DNA from: JAKJEP01 sp964580995
GTDB lineage: Bacteria; Planctomycetota; Phycisphaerae; Sedimentisphaerales; SM23-30
NCBI GenBank assembly: GCA_964580995.1
Contig: CAZOMV010000012.1
Span: 8,362-72,361 of the forward strand
Length of the DNA: 64,000 nt
Direction: 5' to 3'
Below, piece after piece: positions 44,248 through 54,400 of the stretch. The number at the start of each line of letters is the position of its first letter. The first letter of the stretch is position 1. The notes beneath the pieces are model-generated. The model was not told the origin of the DNA, made no database searches, and was given only the letters and a program-made list of their open reading frames with translations. The translations under genes and the position numbers were made by a program.

Positions 44248-44700
44248 GAAACCTGCCTGACTTCTTTACCAGAACATAAAGTGTACAGAAATGGCCTTAC
44301 GCCTACTCTGGCACAGAACGCCATTTAAAATAATAATTTACCATGTATCCCCCCAATATGCAAGCCGACAAACAAACGCAATGGTTACTATTTATGTATT
44401 TGCTTGTATGACAGATAGTTATGTTGGCAAACACCTTTTTCTGAGATACAAAAGGGTAAAAACTTCAAGCCAAATGCAGATATGTGGCTATTAAATCGAA
44501 TCTTATAGGTCTTTAGCCATTTTTAACCGATTTTTCCTCAAGAGATATATCTCTTAAAATTTGCCCTTATTTATGCTAAAATGTCATTAAAGGAAAAATT
44601 TATTGCCCTAAAAAGAATAGAATTTTAGTATGACCCCACACTAGAATACTAGAAGAGTCGATATAAGATACTGCTAACCGGCAAACCGAAAGGAATTTAC
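44248..44700. other. Divergent AT-rich intergenic region
   Basis: No gene found. This stretch of about 450 bases carries the leftward pyrR promoter and the rightward promoter of the propeller/CotH pair. A PyrR-type RNA hairpin was not recognised. Confidence 0.4.
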
Positions 44701-45978
44701 GTGAAACTTATTTATCCTCTGCTATTAAGTTTTTTATTCAGTCATGCCATCTCTGTAAGTCTTTTTGCCCAGGAGAGTTCCGGCTCGTGGCCTCAATGGC
44801 GCGGTCCCGGGCGGGATGGGATTTGCACTGAAACCGGCTTGCTGAAGACCTGGCCCCCGGAGGGACCGGGGCTGTTGTGGAAAATAACCGGGCTAGGCAA
44901 GGGCTATTCCAGCCCGGCCATCGTCGGCGATAAAATCGTCACGCTGGGGGACCGGGGTGATGGGCAATTTGTGATCGCCCTGGACCGGGCCACTCGCAAG
45001 GAGCTTTGGGTCACCCGCCTTTGTGCCAACTGGGACGACGGCTCCCGCAGCACTCCTACGATTGACGGGGATAAAGTGTATGCGCTGGGGGCGCACGGGG
45101 ACCTGGTGTGCCTGAATCTGGCCGACGGCAAGGAAGTCTGGCATAAAAATATGGCCGCCGATTATGGCGGCCAGATGATGTCCGGCTGGGGCTTCAGCGA
45201 ATCCCCGCTGATTGACGGGGCTAAACTTCTCTGCACGCCCGGCGGCAAGGAAAAAACGGTCGTCGCCCTGGACAAAAACACCGGGGACTTGATTTGGGCC
45301 TGCCCTGTCCCGCCGCTCGGACCCCGCGGCAAAGAAGGAGCGGGTTATTCCTCCATCGTTGCTGCCGATATTAATGGCACCCGGCAATATATTCAACTAC
45401 TGGGGACCGGGCTGATCGGGATTGCCGCCCAGGATGGCAAATTCCTCTGGGGGTATAACAAAATTGCCAATCATGTTGCCAACATCTCCACCCCCGTCGT
45501 CAAAGACAATCTGATCTTTTGCTCGACCGCCTATGGAACCGGAAGTGCATTGGTAAAAATCATACTCTCCGAAAACAATTGGAAAGCCGAAGAAGTGTAT
45601 TTTCTGGACAGCAACACCTTCCAGAATCATCACGGCGGGCTAGTCCTGGTGGATGGCTTCCTGTACGGCGGTCACGGCCAGAATGCCGGGGCCCCGGTCT
45701 GCATCGAAATGGCAACCGGTAAAATTCTCTGGAAGGAAAAAGCCCTGGACAAAGGCTCCGCCGCCGTCCTGTATGCCGACGGGAATCTATATTTTCTGTA
45801 TGAAGCCGGCACGCTGGCCCTGCTGCGGGCCGATCCCCAGCAATTTACGGTAAGCGGTTCGTTTGCGATACCGGAAGAATCCGGCCCCAAATGGGCGCAT
45901 CCGGTCATCCTGGATAAACAGTTGTATATCCGCGTTCACGATATTTTGTTCTGCTATGATATCGGTCAGAAAGGTTGA
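44701..45978 (+). CDS. Secreted PQQ-type beta-propeller protein
   Basis: The 425-residue protein begins with a signal peptide (about 1-22) and the family opening WPQWRGPGRDGICTETGLLKTWP. Blades follow (GDKIVTLGDRGDGQFVIALDRATRKELWVTR, split by turns; DKVYALGAHGDLVCLNLADGKEVWH; TGKILWKEKA). This outer polyquinoprotein-like family is hugely expanded in planctomycetes, and its members often lack PQQ. The start is a GTG with AAAGGAA six bases ahead. Its stop lies four bases before the CotH gene start, so the two are coupled. Confidence 0.88.
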   Translation: MKLIYPLLLSFLFSHAISVSLFAQESSGSWPQWRGPGRDGICTETGLLKTWPPEGPGLLWKITGLGKGYSSPAIVGDKIVTLGDRGDGQFVIALDRATRKELWVTRLCANWDDGSRSTPTIDGDKVYALGAHGDLVCLNLADGKEVWHKNMAADYGGQMMSGWGFSESPLIDGAKLLCTPGGKEKTVVALDKNTGDLIWACPVPPLGPRGKEGAGYSSIVAADINGTRQYIQLLGTGLIGIAAQDGKFLWGYNKIANHVANISTPVVKDNLIFCSTAYGTGSALVKIILSENNWKAEEVYFLDSNTFQNHHGGLVLVDGFLYGGHGQNAGAPVCIEMATGKILWKEKALDKGSAAVLYADGNLYFLYEAGTLALLRADPQQFTVSGSFAIPEESGPKWAHPVILDKQLYIRVHDILFCYDIGQKG

Positions 45979-45982
45979 AGTG

Positions 45983-48900
45983 ATGATGTTTCGTATGATT
46001 CTAGGTCTGTCTCTTTTGTTCCTCAGCATGGCGGGGGCGGCGATCGACGATCCGCCCGGAAATCTCAACGACGACGGTGTCATTGACATCGAGGATATGG
46101 TGCTCTTTGCCCAGCAGTGGCTCGATCCGCCGGGCGGCACGGCGGACTTTATCGGCAATGACGGCGTGAATTTTCAAGATTATGCCTATTTTGCCCAAAA
46201 CTGGTATTATACGCCTCTGCTGATTACCGAGTTCATGGCCAGCAATGATACCATTCTGGCTGACGGCAACGGGGTGTATTCCGACTGGATTGAAATCTAT
46301 AACCCTTTGAGCGAAGCGGTTTTGCTGGCGGACTGGTATCTGACGGACGATCCCAACGATTTGCACAAGTGGCCTTTTCCGGACACCCTCACGATCCACA
46401 GCGGGGAATATCTGCTGGTATTCGCCTCCGGCCAGACTGTCCAACCCTATCTGGACCCGCTGGGCTATTACCACACCAATTTCAACCTCAATGCCGGCGG
46501 CGACTATCTGGCCCTGGTGCACGGCAGCCGGATCATACACGAATACACCCCCCATTATCCCGACCAGACAGCCGATGTTTCCTACGGCGTCGGCCAGGAA
46601 AGCACCACTACTACTACACTGGTGTATTCGCCCGAGTATGCGGTGAAATATCTGGTTCCCGCGGACAGCTCGGTGGACGCCGTCTGGACTTCGACTACTT
46701 ATACCGAATCGTCCGCCTGGCTCAACGGTATTACCGGCCTGGGTTATGAAACCTCACCGGAGAATTATCAGGCATTGATTGAGACCAGTGTCACTAAAAA
46801 TATTGCCGGCTTCTACTCCCGGATGAAATTTACGGTGGACGATCCCTCGGCCATTACGCAATTGACCCTGCGCATGAAATACGACGATGGCTTTGTCGCC
46901 TATGTCAACGGCGTCCGCGTTGCCAGCGCCAACATTAACGAACCTCCGCAATGGGATACTCAGTCTCCCGCCTACCATGACGATCTCCAGGCAGTCATCT
47001 ACGTCGATTACGACATTTCCGGCTACATCGGGGAACTGTTTGCCGGCCCCAACAACGTGCTGGCTATTCACTGTACCAATTACGGCACCAATAGTTCTGA
47101 TCTGCTCATGGTCCCCGAACTGGTAGCCGGTATCAGTTCCGACTACCAAACCAGCGTTCCCATGTTCTTTGCCGCCCCCACGCCCGAGACTCCCAATGTC
47201 GGCGGGACGCCCTATATCGATCCGCCGCACTTCTCCCGCTCCAGCGGCATTTTTACCGCGAGCTTTGCGCTGACGCTGACCAAGGTATCAGCCACCGCCG
47301 AAATCCATTACACCCTCAATGGCACGGAACCTTTGCTTTCCTCTCCGGTTTATTCCGGGCCGATCCCCATCTCCGGCAGCACGATGGTGAAGGCAGCCGT
47401 CTATGAGCCGGGGATCGGCTGGAGCGGCATCCGGGCCGAAGGATTTTCCCTCATCAATCCCGATATTCAGAATTTTTCCTCCAACCTGCCCATCGTTGTG
47501 ATTGACACCTTCGGTAAAACCATCAGCCGGCCCGAATACACGCTGGTCCAGGCTACCTTTATCGATGTGGATCCGGCCACCGGCCGGGCGGTCATGTCCG
47601 GCACCACCGATCACACCGGTATGGACGGCATCCGGATACGGGGCAACTCTTCGCCTTCCATGCCGAAAAAATCCTACAAATTGGAAACCTGGAACAACCG
47701 CCGGGAAGATAAAGATGTCTCCCTACTGGGGCTGCCAGCCGAATCGGACTGGGTTCTCTACGGTCCTATTTGGGACAAGACCCTGATCCGCGATATCCTG
47801 GCGTACCAGTGGAGCAATGAGATCGGCCGCTATGCCCCCCGCACCCGACTGGTCGAGATGTTCCTGAATCTCAACGGCGGCGACGTCCGCATGGATGACC
47901 TGGGATCCGTGCCCACTTATACGGAAACCACGCTGTATTATCCGAACGGCCCCGAATTCGCCTATCCGGGCGATTATGTCGGGGTCTATGTCCTGGTCGA
48001 AAAACTCACCCGCGATAAGAACCGCGTCGATATTACCAAACTCGAATCTTTTGATAATGCCGAGCCGGAGATCACCGGCGGGTATCTGATTCAGCATGAC
48101 TGCTGTCACGTTGATCCTAGTGATAGCCCCTTCTACTGTAGTTTTGGCGCCTTCCTATTTGAGGAACCCGACCAGTTCGAAGTAACTGCCGCCCAGAGGA
48201 TCTGGATGACTAATTATCTTAATAGTTTCTATACGGTCCTGTATAATTCCGGTTTTGCTGATCCGGTTTCGGGATATAGCCAATACATCAATACCGGCTC
48301 GTTCATCGATCATTTCTGGCTGTCGGAAATGATGCGGAATGTGGACGCCTATGTGGTCAGTACCTTTATGTTCAAGGACCGGCTGGGCAAGCTGAACATG
48401 GGACCTCTCTGGGATTTCAACGCGGCGATGGGGTATATGAATTTCATGAGCGGTACCGCCACCGCCGGCTGGGATTATGAATCGCGTGGAGGTGACCGCG
48501 TGGCCGATGCGTTCCCCCGATTACGTACTGACCCCGAATATGAGCTGGCGATGTGGGACCGCTGGTTCAGCCTGCGGGAATATACCTTCAGCACCGACAA
48601 GCTTCTGGATGATATTGATTCCTGGGCTGCATTTCTCGATGAAGCCCAGGCTCGTAATTTCCAGCGTTGGCCCGTCCTGGACAAAATATTATTGTTAGGC
48701 AGCTTAGGCAACGCCTATGCCTACCCCACCTATCAGCAGGATATTGCGGCGATGGAAAGCTGGCTGGTCACCCGCCTGAACTGGATTGATTCCCAGTTCT
48801 GGGGCACTCCGGTTATCTTCAATAAAGATGGCGGCGAAGTCAATTCCGGTTTTTCTCTGACTATGGCCAAACCTGCGGGTAAAACCGGAACGATTTATTA

Positions 48901-49513
48901 CACCACCAACGGCACGGACCCGCGCGTGCCTTACACCGGGGCGATCGCGGGGACGCAATACACCGGGGCGATTACCCTGACGCAAACCGTTACCATAAAA
49001 GCCCGCTATAAAAGCGGCACCATCTGGTCCGCGCTGAACGAGGCCACCTTTATCGTCGGCTCGCCGGTGGTCATTAACGAATTCATGGCCGACAATTATT
49101 CCACCATCGAAGATCCTGATGAAACCGGTGAATTTCCCGACTGGATCGAACTCTACAACAAGGGAACCACCATGGTGGATTTAGCGGGCAAATTCCTGAC
49201 CGACGATCTGGACGATCCGAACAAATATGAAATACCGGCCGGTGTCAGTATCGATCCCGGCGAACATCTGGTCTTCTGGGCCGATGAGGACGGTACGCAG
49301 GGGCCGACGCATGTCAACTTCAAGCTCGGCAAAGGCGGCGAAGCGGTAGGTCTTTTTGATACCTACGCCAACGGCAACCGGCCGCTCAGCACCATTTCCT
49401 TTACGGCACAGACCACCGATGTTTCTTACGGCAGGTATCCGGACGGCACCGGCGTCTGGGGATTCATGCTGACGCCCACCCCCTGGGACACCAACGGCGT
49501 CCTGGCCCCGTGA
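45983..49513 (+). CDS. Secreted CotH-kinase-fold protein with lamin-tail and dockerin-like domains
   Basis: The start is the ATG at 45983 (or the next ATG, one codon on), nine bases after AAAGG. The 1176 residues show a signal peptide; a dockerin-like pair with Asp-rich turns (NDDGVIDIEDMVLFAQQW, NDGVNFQDYAYFAQNW) at about 25-75; and a lamin-tail domain (LLITEFMASNDT...YSDWIEIYNP). A chitobiase-C-like Ig domain and the CotH kinase core (DGIRIRGNSSPSMPKKSYKL, LLGLPAESDWVLYGP, GPLWDFNAAMG) follow. A second chitobiase-like domain and a second lamin-tail domain end the protein. CotH folds are atypical kinases that phosphorylate secreted proteins. The N-terminal position of the dockerin-like unit is unusual. 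Confidence 0.88.
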   Translation: MMFRMILGLSLLFLSMAGAAIDDPPGNLNDDGVIDIEDMVLFAQQWLDPPGGTADFIGNDGVNFQDYAYFAQNWYYTPLLITEFMASNDTILADGNGVYSDWIEIYNPLSEAVLLADWYLTDDPNDLHKWPFPDTLTIHSGEYLLVFASGQTVQPYLDPLGYYHTNFNLNAGGDYLALVHGSRIIHEYTPHYPDQTADVSYGVGQESTTTTTLVYSPEYAVKYLVPADSSVDAVWTSTTYTESSAWLNGITGLGYETSPENYQALIETSVTKNIAGFYSRMKFTVDDPSAITQLTLRMKYDDGFVAYVNGVRVASANINEPPQWDTQSPAYHDDLQAVIYVDYDISGYIGELFAGPNNVLAIHCTNYGTNSSDLLMVPELVAGISSDYQTSVPMFFAAPTPETPNVGGTPYIDPPHFSRSSGIFTASFALTLTKVSATAEIHYTLNGTEPLLSSPVYSGPIPISGSTMVKAAVYEPGIGWSGIRAEGFSLINPDIQNFSSNLPIVVIDTFGKTISRPEYTLVQATFIDVDPATGRAVMSGTTDHTGMDGIRIRGNSSPSMPKKSYKLETWNNRREDKDVSLLGLPAESDWVLYGPIWDKTLIRDILAYQWSNEIGRYAPRTRLVEMFLNLNGGDVRMDDLGSVPTYTETTLYYPNGPEFAYPGDYVGVYVLVEKLTRDKNRVDITKLESFDNAEPEITGGYLIQHDCCHVDPSDSPFYCSFGAFLFEEPDQFEVTAAQRIWMTNYLNSFYTVLYNSGFADPVSGYSQYINTGSFIDHFWLSEMMRNVDAYVVSTFMFKDRLGKLNMGPLWDFNAAMGYMNFMSGTATAGWDYESRGGDRVADAFPRLRTDPEYELAMWDRWFSLREYTFSTDKLLDDIDSWAAFLDEAQARNFQRWPVLDKILLLGSLGNAYAYPTYQQDIAAMESWLVTRLNWIDSQFWGTPVIFNKDGGEVNSGFSLTMAKPAGKTGTIYYTTNGTDPRVPYTGAIAGTQYTGAITLTQTVTIKARYKSGTIWSALNEATFIVGSPVVINEFMADNYSTIEDPDETGEFPDWIELYNKGTTMVDLAGKFLTDDLDDPNKYEIPAGVSIDPGEHLVFWADEDGTQGPTHVNFKLGKGGEAVGLFDTYANGNRPLSTISFTAQTTDVSYGRYPDGTGVWGFMLTPTPWDTNGVLAP

Positions 49514-49529
49514 GCGGGGGCGCAGGCTT

Positions 49530-51398
49530 TTACGAACGCGCGTATATTTTTTCAATCAGCGGCCGGTACATCGGGCCGGAGTTGTAGGCGCAGAACGGAA
49601 TCAGTCCTGCCGGTGTGGAGTAGGGGATTACGCACCGCTTGACCCGCTCGATATCGTAATTGTAGCGGTCCTGAAAGTGCATCCCCGCCGCCATCAGGGT
49701 GCGGTAATTCCCTTTGCCCGCCTGCCCCCGCCCTTTGCTCTTGTCCACCATTCCCTGCAGCGCCGACATAAAGCCCTTTACCGTCAAATCCGCCGGTGCC
49801 TCCTCCGGTCGAAACACTCCCTTGAACATTTTATAAATCCGCATCTTGTCCAGTATCGACAACCGCCCCGCATGGGGGCCAATCTGCCGTGCCAGCCGGT
49901 TCATCCCGCTGAACATCGCCTCCACATCCAGCACCCGCGGAAACGGATGTACCTTCTTGTCTTCTGAAATTAAAAAGTAGGAACCAAATGCACAATCCGT
50001 ATGGCAACTGGATTTGATCTTCGGCTGGCCGGTCACCGCTTCCAGAAACTGCGAAAGCGGCATCACAATCGACAGCGGATAAAAATCCCGCTCCACCACC
50101 GCCCCCGACGCTTTGGCGATGTCCCGGGCCAGATCCCCCAGCGTATATCGCTGCTGCAACCGCTGCTCCGCATCGATCCGGCCCGTAAAACAGACCGGCT
50201 GGTAGCTGATCGCGCTGATCACATCCACATTTTCCACCGCGAACCGAAATATCTCACCCACCTGATCGTCATTGACTGTCCGGATAATCGTCGGTACCAG
50301 ACAAATCTTCATATCCAGCTTCCGGCAATTCTCGATAACCCGCAGCTTCGTTTCCCAGATGTCACGCCCGCGCGTCGTCAGATACACCTCCCGGCCGATT
50401 CCGTCGAACTGCAAATACAGCGTATGCAGCCCCGCCTCCTTAGCCCGGCGGGCAAACGAAAAATCCGCCATCTTCAGGCCATTGGTGGCCATCTGAATAT
50501 TCGAAAAGCCCATCTTCCCCGCCTGCTCAATGATATCAAAAAATCGCGGATGTAGCGTCGGCTCACCCCCGCTGAACTGCACCGCCGTTCCCGGTGTCGG
50601 CCGCTGGTCCCGCAGGGCTTGCAGCATCGCTGTGATCTGCTCGAAGTCCGGCTCGTACACATAACCCACCGCGTTGGCGTTGGCAAAACAGATGGGACAG
50701 TTCAGATTGCACCGGTTGGTCAAATCAATATTCGCCAGACACGAATTGGACTGATGCCGGCCGCACAACCCGCAATCCGAAGGACAGCCCTTCACCCCCG
50801 TACCTTTTGGATTGGTTAAACCCGCCTGTTCCTCAAAACTCCAGTACGCCCCCTTCAGAAACAACTGCACATTGCGATTTACATAATCGCGAAAATACCC
50901 GTGTTCCGGACAGCTTTTTTCAATCAAAACCGCCCCATCCTCCACAAAATAGCGGCCTACAATTACCGCACAGCATTCCGGACAAAGCGTCTGCACCGTC
51001 CGCGGCAATGTGCGTCCGTTCGGCTTGATAACATGCCCCTCATACGTCTTCTCCGCCGAACCCGGCCGATCCGGCTGGGCAGTCAGCCAGATGGTATCCT
51101 CATGTACCTCCGTCATCTCGCCGCAACTCGAACATTCATAGTGCAGCCAAATCTGCCTGTGGCTTGCGTCCACCCATTCAAACCGCGCCGGACCCTGCCG
51201 CCCGCACTTCGGGCACGTTGCCGTCGTAGCATAAGGCAAAACCGCATTCATTCCCTGATAGCGCTGCATCAACTTCCGCCGTTCTTCCAGTTTCAATCGG
51301 TGTAAACCGGCAGAATTCGCCTCTTCTGCCACCCCCTCACCCTTTTCCATACCTTCTTCGTCTTTATCTGGGGAAGTCACCGTTTCGATATTTGTCAC
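49530..51398 (-). CDS. Tes/MJ0619-like radical SAM enzyme, candidate lipid C-C coupling enzyme
   Basis: The 622-residue protein starts at a GTG (AAGGAAA upstream). N-terminal zinc ribbons (Cys62, Cys65, Cys89, Cys92) precede a CPEC...CPEHG region (139-165) and a C-x3-C-x2-C...C cluster (Cys205, Cys209, Cys212, Cys220). The radical SAM core has Cys230, Cys234 and Cys237 (LTNRCNLNCPIC) and the SAM motif FSGGEPTLHP. This succession is the signature of the MJ0619/Tes group, whose archaeal members join two isoprenoid chains into tetraethers; bacterial relatives are tied to membrane-spanning lipids. It follows the PlsA-like gene by 12 bases. Substrate assignment is inferred. Confidence 0.8.
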   Translation of the reverse strand: MTNIETVTSPDKDEEGMEKGEGVAEEANSAGLHRLKLEERRKLMQRYQGMNAVLPYATTATCPKCGRQGPARFEWVDASHRQIWLHYECSSCGEMTEVHEDTIWLTAQPDRPGSAEKTYEGHVIKPNGRTLPRTVQTLCPECCAVIVGRYFVEDGAVLIEKSCPEHGYFRDYVNRNVQLFLKGAYWSFEEQAGLTNPKGTGVKGCPSDCGLCGRHQSNSCLANIDLTNRCNLNCPICFANANAVGYVYEPDFEQITAMLQALRDQRPTPGTAVQFSGGEPTLHPRFFDIIEQAGKMGFSNIQMATNGLKMADFSFARRAKEAGLHTLYLQFDGIGREVYLTTRGRDIWETKLRVIENCRKLDMKICLVPTIIRTVNDDQVGEIFRFAVENVDVISAISYQPVCFTGRIDAEQRLQQRYTLGDLARDIAKASGAVVERDFYPLSIVMPLSQFLEAVTGQPKIKSSCHTDCAFGSYFLISEDKKVHPFPRVLDVEAMFSGMNRLARQIGPHAGRLSILDKMRIYKMFKGVFRPEEAPADLTVKGFMSALQGMVDKSKGRGQAGKGNYRTLMAAGMHFQDRYNYDIERVKRCVIPYSTPAGLIPFCAYNSGPMYRPLIEKIYARS

Positions 51399-51410
51399 CG
51401 TCTCTTTTCC

Positions 51411-54400
51411 TTAGTGTATTTCCACTGCTGTTTGCGTAAGCGTCTTATGATAACTGTTCACCTGATGTATAAACGCTTCCAGACGCGTCTGTAGTGTCGG
51501 ATCCTGCTGCCCATCATAGCTGATGTTGATAATCGGCATTCCCTGACAATCCTGGGTAATCTGACGTGTGATCGCGCTGACGATCGTCGACGGCATACAC
51601 GTAAAGGGCATCACGTTTACCGCCCCTGCCGCTGCGTGGTGATGATGCATCTCCACGATCTTTCCAATGCTTAGCACGGCCTCCCCTTCAAACGACTCGT
51701 GCATATAGGGCAGCGCCACCGCGATCACATCCTGGATATTTCCTTCCGCCAGCGGCCCGAAAAACGCTTCCAGCGGCTCAGCGAATGACTTCTCAATCTT
51801 GTGCTGAATCCGGTTCTTGATCGCATTCTGCAAGTACAGCTTATAATCCGACCACCGCAACGCCATCTTTTTCCGCGTGTGGTTGGTGTAATACAACCAT
51901 TCGGCAAAGCCCGCCAGGTTCACCTCCGCCCCCAGCGATTCCAACTGCCGCACGATATTATCGTTGGCGAAACTGTGGCTTCGCACATAAATCTCGCCCA
52001 CCACGCTCACCAGCGGCCTGCGCCGCGACCGGTCCACCGGGACCCGCGAAAATTCATCCGCACACATTTTCATTTCCCCCGCCATTTCTTTTTCGCTCAG
52101 GCCCCTCTCCAGTGCATGAACCATGCGCTGCACACAATATTCGTACGCCTTATCCGCCGCCCCGGCCTGCGTTTCATAAGGCCGAAGCTTCAGCAGCGTC
52201 TTAAATAGCAAATCAATCGCCGCAATCCCATCGAACGCCAGCCGCGTCGGATCCTTTTTAAAACGCTGGAAATGCTTGTAAAAATTACTGTCCTGATTCG
52301 GCGCCACAATCGGAATGGTGTTGGGCATCCCTGCCTGCTTCAGCACCAAACGCTGCAAACAATTGTACTGCCCAAACCGGCAGGGTCCGCTGCCGCTGGG
52401 CATAAAAAATGCCGCGTGGTCCGGGTTAAAACCGGGCTTGTTCAACACCTTCAGCATATCCCCCGTCGTGATCGTGCACGGCAGACATTCCTTCCCCGAA
52501 GTAAACTGCCGGCCCCAGCGCATCGTTTCATCATCGCCGATGGGCATCACTTCCGCATCCTGCCCGCAATGACGAAATGCCGCCGCCATGGCCTGGGCGT
52601 GATCGCCCATCCACGGGATATACAGCGTCCGGCCCGAGCAATCACCCCATTCGCTCCGCCAGGGACTCTGCGGCGATTGCGTTGCGGGAATTCGCGGCCG
52701 GGCGACTTGGGTTGCCAGCCGATGCTCCTCCACCGCTTTCAAACTCTCATGGAATGCCTCCAGCCGCGTCACTACCCCGGCATCCGCACTATGCTCATCG
52801 ATCTCCACCACCAGCGCCGGCTTGCGATGCTCCACGCCCTCCTCATCCGTATAGCCCATCAATTCCTTGAACAGCGAAATAATAAAACTGTCCGGCCCGC
52901 AACTGAAATTGCTGATATAAATCGCATTCAGCCGCGGATCGTCCCGAATGATATGTGCCGCCCGGAAAATCCGCTGACCATACTTCCAGTACATCTGCTC
53001 CTGCAATTCCGGCTCGGTAATATTCGCATTTCGCAAATCCAGAAAATCCATCGGCAGCGCCAGCACATTCATCTTTCGCAGCTTCCGCGGCATATCCAGG
53101 CTGATCCCCGGATCGCAGCCGTTATACGGTCGCGACACAATCACGCATACTTTCTGCCCCGGTTCAATGTTCTCCAGAATCGCCCGCCCCCTCTCGATAC
53201 ACGCCGCCTCAAACGAACGCTGCTCCGCTAACGCACGATCCAGCGCCCGAACAATCTGCTTTTTGCTGACTCCCAACTGTTTTGTCAAAGGCAGTAAAGT
53301 ATGGAGTAATCCTTTCACCCCTTCCTGAAAACGCACATGAATATCGATCAAATGATTCTTCGCCCCCGCCAGGTCGATTCCTTTCGCCTTCAGCGCCACC
53401 TTAACCTGGTACGGAATCGTCTGCACATACGGGCAAAGCTGATTGTGCAGATTCTCCGCGTAATCCGCCGTCATCGAAACCACGCTCGGCAGCCAGATAT
53501 AATCCACCCCTTTTTCCACCAGTTCCATCACATGCCCGTGCGCCACCTTCACCGGAAAACACGGCTGGGCCAGCACCATCGCCACCCCCTTGTGAATCAC
53601 ACTCTTCGAAGATTTCCCTGAAAGCACCACTTCCAGGCCCAACTCATGGAAAAAAGCACCCCAAAGAGGCAAAAACTGATAATTGCTCAGACACATCGGG
53701 ATCCCGATCGTCCGGCGCGGAGCACTTCCCTGCTGAGCCGCCCTGCCCGCCCCGTCCAGCCCGGCATACCGTTCCAGCATCTTCTGCCGCTCCTGAAACA
53801 GGTCGGGCAGATTCTTTGATTGTCCCTCATTCTTCTTTACGTTATACAAATCGCATCGCGACCCGTAATACAGCGGATCCGCATCCGGCAGCGTCACCTC
53901 CTTGATTTCGCAATTGTTCGGGCACTTCCCGCATTCAAACGACCGAATCTGGTACTCCAACTTCGCCAGATCAAAGCCCCGGAACGTGCTGGCCAGCCGC
54001 TGCCGGGCCTCCTGCTGCTTCTGCACCATATGCCGCCGTGCCAGCTCCGCCGCTCCCAGTGCCCCGGTCACCTCATGATGGTCCGGCACAATGATCCGTT
54101 TGCCCGTCACCGCCTCAAATGCCGAAACCACCGCCCGGTTAAACGCCGTCCCGCCCTGGAAAAATATCCGGTGCCCGATCTTGCGGTTGCCCACCACCCG
54201 GTTGAGATAATTCGTCACAATCGAATAACACAACCCCGCCGTCAAATCCGCCCGCTTGGCACCCTGCTGCTGATAGCTGATCAGATCCGACTCCATGAAC
54301 ACCGTACAACGTTCCCCCAGCCGGATCGGTGCCGTCGAGGTAAATGCTTCCGCCGCAAATTCCTCTTTTATATTCATCCCCAGCCGCTCTGCCTGCTCTT

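Noticed and set aside
44248..44320. PyrR-binding RNA attenuator ahead of pyrR
   Set aside because: No PyrR-type binding loop or terminator/antiterminator pair was recognised in the leader.
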